Source of the DNA: Cellulosimicrobium cellulans
GTDB taxonomy: Bacteria; Actinomycetota; Actinomycetes; Actinomycetales; Cellulomonadaceae
Reading direction: 5' to 3'
Assembly (NCBI RefSeq): GCF_016921195.1
Contig: NZ_JAFGYF010000005.1
Coordinates: 273,508 to 337,507, forward strand
DNA: 64,000 nt
Every line of letters begins with the position of its first letter. The first letter of the stretch is position 1. Shown piece after piece: positions 58,161 to 64,000 of the stretch. The position numbers were made by a program, and so were the translations under genes. The notes beneath the pieces were generated by a model. That model did not search any database, was not told the origin of the DNA, and worked only from the letters and a program-made list of their open reading frames with translations.

Positions 58161-58757
58161 TCAGGCGCGGGGGAGCGCCATGACCACGTCGGAGTGCGTC
58201 TCACCACCGACCACGTAGGTGCGGCGCCCGACGACGTCGAAGCCGTGCTTCCGGTAGAACGCCTGCGCCCGGGCGTTGAGCACGTTCGTGCCGAGCCAGA
58301 CCGGCAGGCGCGGGCCGAGCCGCGCGGCCGCCTGCGTCGTCGCGGTCATGAGCACGCTCGCCGCACCCGTGCCCTGGGCCGCCGGGTGCACGTAGATCTT
58401 CGAGAGCTCGACCGCCTCGCCCGGTCCGACCGCCGCCGCGACGTCGGGGTCGTCCGGCACGCCGCGGGCGAGGAGCGCGTACCCGAGGAGGCCCGAGGCC
58501 TCGTGCCCGTCGTCCGTGACGTCGTCGGGCACCGGCTCGACGACGAGGAGCGCGTGCGCGGCGCTCGCGGCCCACGCGCGGAACCGCTCGGGCGAGAGCT
58601 GCGTCGCGACGTGCTCGGCGATCGCCTCGGGCGACGTGCCCGGCGGGCACGCGAGCGGGAACGTCAGGGCCGCGAGCCCGGCGAGCGCGGGCGCGTCCTC
58701 GGTCGTGGCGCGGCGGACGCGCACGGTCGCCGGAGCGGTGGGGAGGTCGTCGGGCAT
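58161..58757 (-). CDS. GNAT-family N-acetyltransferase
   Basis: Protein of 198 residues with the GNAT fold: N-terminal [20 protein letters not shown], the acetyl-CoA loop region [21 protein letters not shown] (Q-G-T-G in place of Q-G-x-G-x-A), and C-terminal [20 protein letters not shown]. It will acetylate an amine, but the acceptor is unknown. ATG 58757 lies 7 bases after TAGATT on the same strand, a likely leaderless promoter. It is divergent from pxpA. Confidence 0.87.
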   Translation of the reverse strand: MPDDLPTAPATVRVRRATTEDAPALAGLAALTFPLACPPGTSPEAIAEHVATQLSPERFRAWAASAAHALLVVEPVPDDVTDDGHEASGLLGYALLARGVPDDPDVAAAVGPGEAVELSKIYVHPAAQGTGAASVLMTATTQAAARLGPRLPVWLGTNVLNARAQAFYRKHGFDVVGRRTYVVGGETHSDVVMALPRA

Positions 58758-58836
58758 GCCCGCGAATCTACGCCCCGACGCTGAGGGCGCGGCCGGCCCG
58801 CGCCGGGCGCCGGCTCGCTCCGGGCATGATGGTCGG

Positions 58837-59637
58837 GTGACGCGCATCGACCTCAACGCCGACCTCGGCGAGGGCTTCGGCCGCTGGACCCTTGCCGACG
58901 ACCAGGCCCTGCTCGGCCTCGTGACCAGCGCGAACGTCGCGTGCGGGTTCCACGCGGGCGACCCGGCGACGATGCGGGCCGTCACGCGCGACGCCGCCGC
59001 GCGCCGCGTGCGCGTCGGCGCGCACGTGAGCTACCGCGACCTCGCGGGCTTCGGGCGTCGCTTCATGGACGTCGCCCCCGTCGAGCTCGCCGACGACGTC
59101 CTCTACCAGCTCGCGGCGCTCGACGGCTTCGCACGCCTGGCGGGGGACCGGGTGCGCTACGTCAAGCCGCACGGTGCGCTCTACAACGCGATCGTCCACC
59201 ACGAGGCGCAGGCCCGTGCCGTCGTCGACGCGGTCCGCGCCTACGACCCCGCCCTCCCCGTGGTCGGTCTCCCCGGGTCCGCGGTCCTGCGCCTCGCCGA
59301 CGAGGCCGGGCTGCCCACGGTGCGCGAGGCGTTCGCCGACCGTGGCTACCTCCCCACGGGCGAGCTGGTCCCGCGGGGCCTGCCGGGCGCCGTCGTGCAC
59401 GACGCCGAGCAGGTCGCCCGGCGCGTCGTGGAGCTCGTGACGTCCGGCACGGTGCCGGCCGTGGACGGCTCGCCCCTGCGGGTGGAGGCGGACTCGGTGT
59501 GCGTCCACTCCGACACGCCGGGCGCCGTCGGTCTGCTGGGCGCCGTCCGCGCCGCGCTCGAGGACGCCGGCGTCGAGGTGCGCCCGTTCGTCGACACGGG
59601 AGGCGACGGCCGCGCGTCCGAGGGCGCGGTGCGGTGA
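58837..59637 (+). CDS. pxpA: 5-oxoprolinase subunit A (LamB/YcsF family)
   Basis: Protein of 266 residues with the family start [14 protein letters not shown], then [61 protein letters not shown] and VCVHSDTP. With PxpB and PxpC it makes ATP-dependent 5-oxoprolinase, which returns the damage product 5-oxoproline to glutamate. GTG 58837 lies 6 bases after CATGAT, another probable leaderless start. The stop overlaps the next gene by GTGA. Confidence 0.93.
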   Translation: MTRIDLNADLGEGFGRWTLADDQALLGLVTSANVACGFHAGDPATMRAVTRDAAARRVRVGAHVSYRDLAGFGRRFMDVAPVELADDVLYQLAALDGFARLAGDRVRYVKPHGALYNAIVHHEAQARAVVDAVRAYDPALPVVGLPGSAVLRLADEAGLPTVREAFADRGYLPTGELVPRGLPGAVVHDAEQVARRVVELVTSGTVPAVDGSPLRVEADSVCVHSDTPGAVGLLGAVRAALEDAGVEVRPFVDTGGDGRASEGAVR

Positions 59638-61334
59638 CGGGAGCGGCCGGCGTCGTGCACCGGTTCGGCGAGACGGCGCTGCTCGTCGACCTGCCCGACC
59701 TGGCGGCCGTGCGGTCGCTGCACCGCGCGCTCGCGAGCGAGGCTCCGGCCGGGGTCGTCGACGTGGTCCCGGCCGCGCGCACCGTGCTCGTCCGGTGCGC
59801 GACGCCCGCAGACGTCGCGGACGCCCGGGCCTGGGTCGAGGGCGCCCTGCTCCACGCGTCGTCCGACGACGGACCGCCGCCCGCCGGGGCCGTCGTCGAG
59901 ATCTCGGTGCACTACGACGGTGCCGACCTGGAGGACGTCGCCCGCTGGGCCGGGGTGAGCGTCGAGGAGGTCGTCACCCGGCACTCGGGGCGGGAGTACG
60001 AGGCCGCGTTCGGAGGCTTCGCGCCCGGGTTCACCTACCTCGTCGGCGTCGACCCGGTCATCGCGGCCCCGCGCCTCGACACGCCGCGCACGCGCGTGCC
60101 CGCGGGGTCCGTCGCTCTCGCGGGCGAGCTCACCGCGGTCTACCCCGGCGAGTCCCCGGGCGGGTGGCGGCTCCTGGGCCGCACGGACGCACGGATGTTC
60201 GACGTCGACCGCGACCCGCCGGCGCTCGTCGCGCCCGGCGCGCGGGTGCGGTTCGTGCCGTCCAGAGCCGACGCCTCGGCGCTCGCGGACGTGCGTCGGG
60301 GCGACGGCCGCGGCACCGCGGCGCGCGGCACGACCGCGGCGAAGGACGTCGCGGGAAGGGAACCGGGGGAGGGCCGCCCCGTGGGCCGGGAGCCAGGGGA
60401 GGGCTCCGTGGGCCGGCGTGCGGGTGCGGGCTCCGGTACGACGGGCGCCGTCGAGGTGCTCGCGACGGGCCCGCTCGTGCTCGTCGAGGACGAGGGGCGC
60501 CCCGGTCTCGCGGCGATCGGCGTCGGACCGTCGGGGGCTGCCGACCGCACGTCCCACGCGCTCGCGAACCGTCTCGTCGGCAACCTGCCGAGCGCCGCGA
60601 CGCTCGAGGTCGCGCTCGGCGGGCTCGCGCTCCGGTTCCGGGGGCGCGCGGTCGTCGCGCTCGCTGGGGCGGCGGTGCCCGCCACGGTCGACGGGGTGCC
60701 GGTCGGCATGAACGCATCCGTCCCGGTGCCGGCCGGCGGCGTGCTGCGGCTCGGGCTCGCCGCGCGGGGACTGCGGACCTACGTCGCGGTGCGGGGCGGC
60801 GTCACCCCGGACGCCGTCCTCGGGTCGCGGTCGCGCGACACCCTCGCGGGGATCGGCCCCGCGCCGCTGCGGCCGGGCGACGAGCTGACGGTCGGCGCCC
60901 CGGTGGCGGGCCGCTGGCCCCTCCCCGGCGTCGCACCCGTGCGCCACGTCCCGGGGGAGCTGCGCCCCGGCGAGCGGGCGGTCGCGGTGCTCGAGGTCCT
61001 GCCCGGACCGCGCGCCGACTGGTTCCTTCCGGGCGCGTGGCAGGCGTTGCGGGCGCTGCGGACCGTGAGCGCGGACAGCGACCGGGTCGCGATCCGGCTG
61101 GACGGCCAGGCGGTCCCGCGCCGTGCGGGCGAGCTGCCCTCCGAGGGCCTCGTCCGCGGAGCGGTGCAGATCCCGCCGGACGGACGACCGGTCGTCTTCC
61201 TGGCGGACCGTCCGGTGACCGGGGGCTATCCGGTCATCGGGGTGCTGCGCGACGACGACGTCGACCGCGCGGCGCAGCTCCGACCGGGCGACCACGTCGT
61301 GCTGCGGGCTGCGCGGCCGTCTCGACGGGGATAG
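59634..61334 (+). CDS. 5-oxoprolinase subunits B and C fused
   Basis: Protein of 566 residues. Residues 1-215 are PxpB (KipI-like: [52 protein letters not shown]). Residues about 270-566 are PxpC (KipA-like: [69 protein letters not shown]). The linker (about 218-268) is Arg/Gly/Glu-rich with two GREPGEG repeats. Such fusions are known in other bacteria. GTG 59634 overlaps the pxpA stop, so the whole enzyme is made from one message. No clear terminator before the rRNA region. Confidence 0.92.
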   Translation: MTGAAGVVHRFGETALLVDLPDLAAVRSLHRALASEAPAGVVDVVPAARTVLVRCATPADVADARAWVEGALLHASSDDGPPPAGAVVEISVHYDGADLEDVARWAGVSVEEVVTRHSGREYEAAFGGFAPGFTYLVGVDPVIAAPRLDTPRTRVPAGSVALAGELTAVYPGESPGGWRLLGRTDARMFDVDRDPPALVAPGARVRFVPSRADASALADVRRGDGRGTAARGTTAAKDVAGREPGEGRPVGREPGEGSVGRRAGAGSGTTGAVEVLATGPLVLVEDEGRPGLAAIGVGPSGAADRTSHALANRLVGNLPSAATLEVALGGLALRFRGRAVVALAGAAVPATVDGVPVGMNASVPVPAGGVLRLGLAARGLRTYVAVRGGVTPDAVLGSRSRDTLAGIGPAPLRPGDELTVGAPVAGRWPLPGVAPVRHVPGELRPGERAVAVLEVLPGPRADWFLPGAWQALRALRTVSADSDRVAIRLDGQAVPRRAGELPSEGLVRGAVQIPPDGRPVVFLADRPVTGGYPVIGVLRDDDVDRAAQLRPGDHVVLRAARPSRRG

Positions 61335-61457
61335 ACGGTCGAGCGTCGGCCCTCCCGCGGGCACCGGGAACCGGGGGCGGTGCTCGTGCGCTGCGACCGG
61401 CGACGGAACCAGAGTCGGTGGGTCGCCGGCCTGTGTGGCGGGTCACCCGGACCCGGC

Positions 61458-61487
61458 TTGACCCTGGAGCGACGAGCCGCGTAATGT
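61458..61487 (+). promoter_or_regulatory. rRNA promoter 1
   Basis: -35 TTGACC (61458-61463), 18-base spacer, -10 TAATGT (61482-61487). It is about 470 bases before 16S. Confidence 0.6.
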
Positions 61488-61629
61488 TCTGGATGTCGGC
61501 CCGACAGGGAGGAACAGACACCGCCTCGAACGATCGAGGGTGGCTGGTCCCGGGGTCGAAACCCTTCCACCGCATGGCGTAGGATATTCTCCCGCCTGCG
61601 ACGAGGAAGACCACGGCGAACAGCCGGGG

Positions 61630-61658
61630 TTGAGGAGCCGAGGGAGACCTGGTAAGGT
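61630..61658 (+). promoter_or_regulatory. rRNA promoter 2
   Basis: -35 TTGAGG (61630-61635), 17-base spacer, -10 TAAGGT (61653-61658), nearer to 16S. Two promoters in tandem are usual for actinobacterial rRNA operons. A TAGGAT at about 61580 could be a third -10. Confidence 0.55.
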
Positions 61659-61717
61659 TGAAGGGTTGCCCCAAGCGAGGTTCTGCCCGGTCGGGTGGTG
61701 CTGAGTTGGTGTGTGTC

Positions 61718-61732
61718 GGTTGTTTGAGAACT
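61718..61732 (+). repeat. rRNA leader copy of 15-bp repeat
   Basis: GGTTGTTTGAGAACT is repeated exactly in the 16S-23S spacer at 63851-63865, followed in both by an ACAGTG sequence. A repeat before each rRNA fits a shared antitermination or processing signal. Confidence 0.6.
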
Positions 61733-61956
61733 CAACAGTGTGCTTGTTAGTCAATGCCAAATTTTTTGTCCCTGTGGCATGGCTGGCTGTTCCTGCCCGT
61801 GGGGTGGGGGTGGTTGGTTGTGTCTGGGATTCCTTTGGTTGATTTCGGAAGATGATGTCATCTTTCGTGTTGATGCCAGTTTTGTGAACCCTTGGGGGTT
61901 CGCTTCGTATGGATTGTTCACTGCTGGGCTGTGTGTCTGGTGGTGGGCGTTGTTCA

Positions 61957-63949
<1,993 letters not shown>

Positions 63950-64000
63950 TTGAAGTTTTTAAGGGCACAGGGTGGATGCCTTGGCACTAGGAGCCGAAGA
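63950..64000 (+). rRNA. 23S ribosomal RNA, 5' end only
   Basis: TGAAGTTTTTAAGGGCACAG then GGTGGATGCCTTGGCAC matches the conserved 23S start (E. coli GGTGGATGCCCTGGCA at the same distance). The gene runs out of the window. Confidence 0.95.

Larger units (their letters stand above)
61335..61956 (+). other. rRNA operon leader region
   Basis: About 620 bases without a gene. It holds two likely rRNA promoters, then a T/G-rich leader with sequence typical of antitermination and RNase III processing. I see no tRNA. Confidence 0.8.

Overview
The window is high-GC DNA with frequent GTG starts, stop/start overlaps of the GTGA and ATGA type and several probably leaderless genes, as in a high-GC Gram-positive actinobacterium. 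The 16S rRNA gene at the right end looks like Promicromonosporaceae/Cellulomonadaceae. My best guess is Cellulosimicrobium or a close relative, from memory of its 16S and not from a search.

Left part (1-24 kb), mostly core genes. It holds the end of a PhoX-type phosphatase, an aminoglycoside phosphotransferase-like kinase, a cysteine desulfurase and mnmA (tRNA 2-thiolation), a SnoaL-like protein and a MetE-like protein. Next come a beta-phosphoglucomutase/GH65 phosphorylase pair, a repeat-rich gap with two inverted arrays of 21-bp units, an S9 peptidase, adhE with a clear Rex operator, a two-component system, a VanY-type carboxypeptidase, an alpha/beta hydrolase with a divergent WYL regulator, and ligA.

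Middle (23.8-58.1 kb), a large sugar locus. A ROK repressor and a cytosolic ThuA protein face a long plus-strand series: two complete ABC sugar importers (one with one permease, one with two), two Gfo/Idh/MocA dehydrogenases, two sugar isomerase/epimerase TIM barrels, two membrane-anchored proteins of unknown function, and three huge secreted proteins (about 1660-1860 residues). Each secreted protein fuses a ThuA domain to a glucose/sorbosone-dehydrogenase-like propeller, PKD and CBM6-like modules, concanavalin-like modules and a shared C-terminal module. Three promoters carry the same inverted repeat, CTTTTG-N12-CAAAAG or a one-mismatch variant, laid over the -35 box. I take this as the ROK operator and as evidence that both importers form one regulon. 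I infer an extracellular oxidation plus import plus keto-sugar processing pathway; the substrate is unknown.

Right part (58.1-64 kb): a GNAT acetyltransferase, the 5-oxoprolinase genes pxpA and a pxpB-pxpC fusion, then an rRNA operon with two likely promoters, 16S, a spacer without tRNA, and the first bases of 23S.
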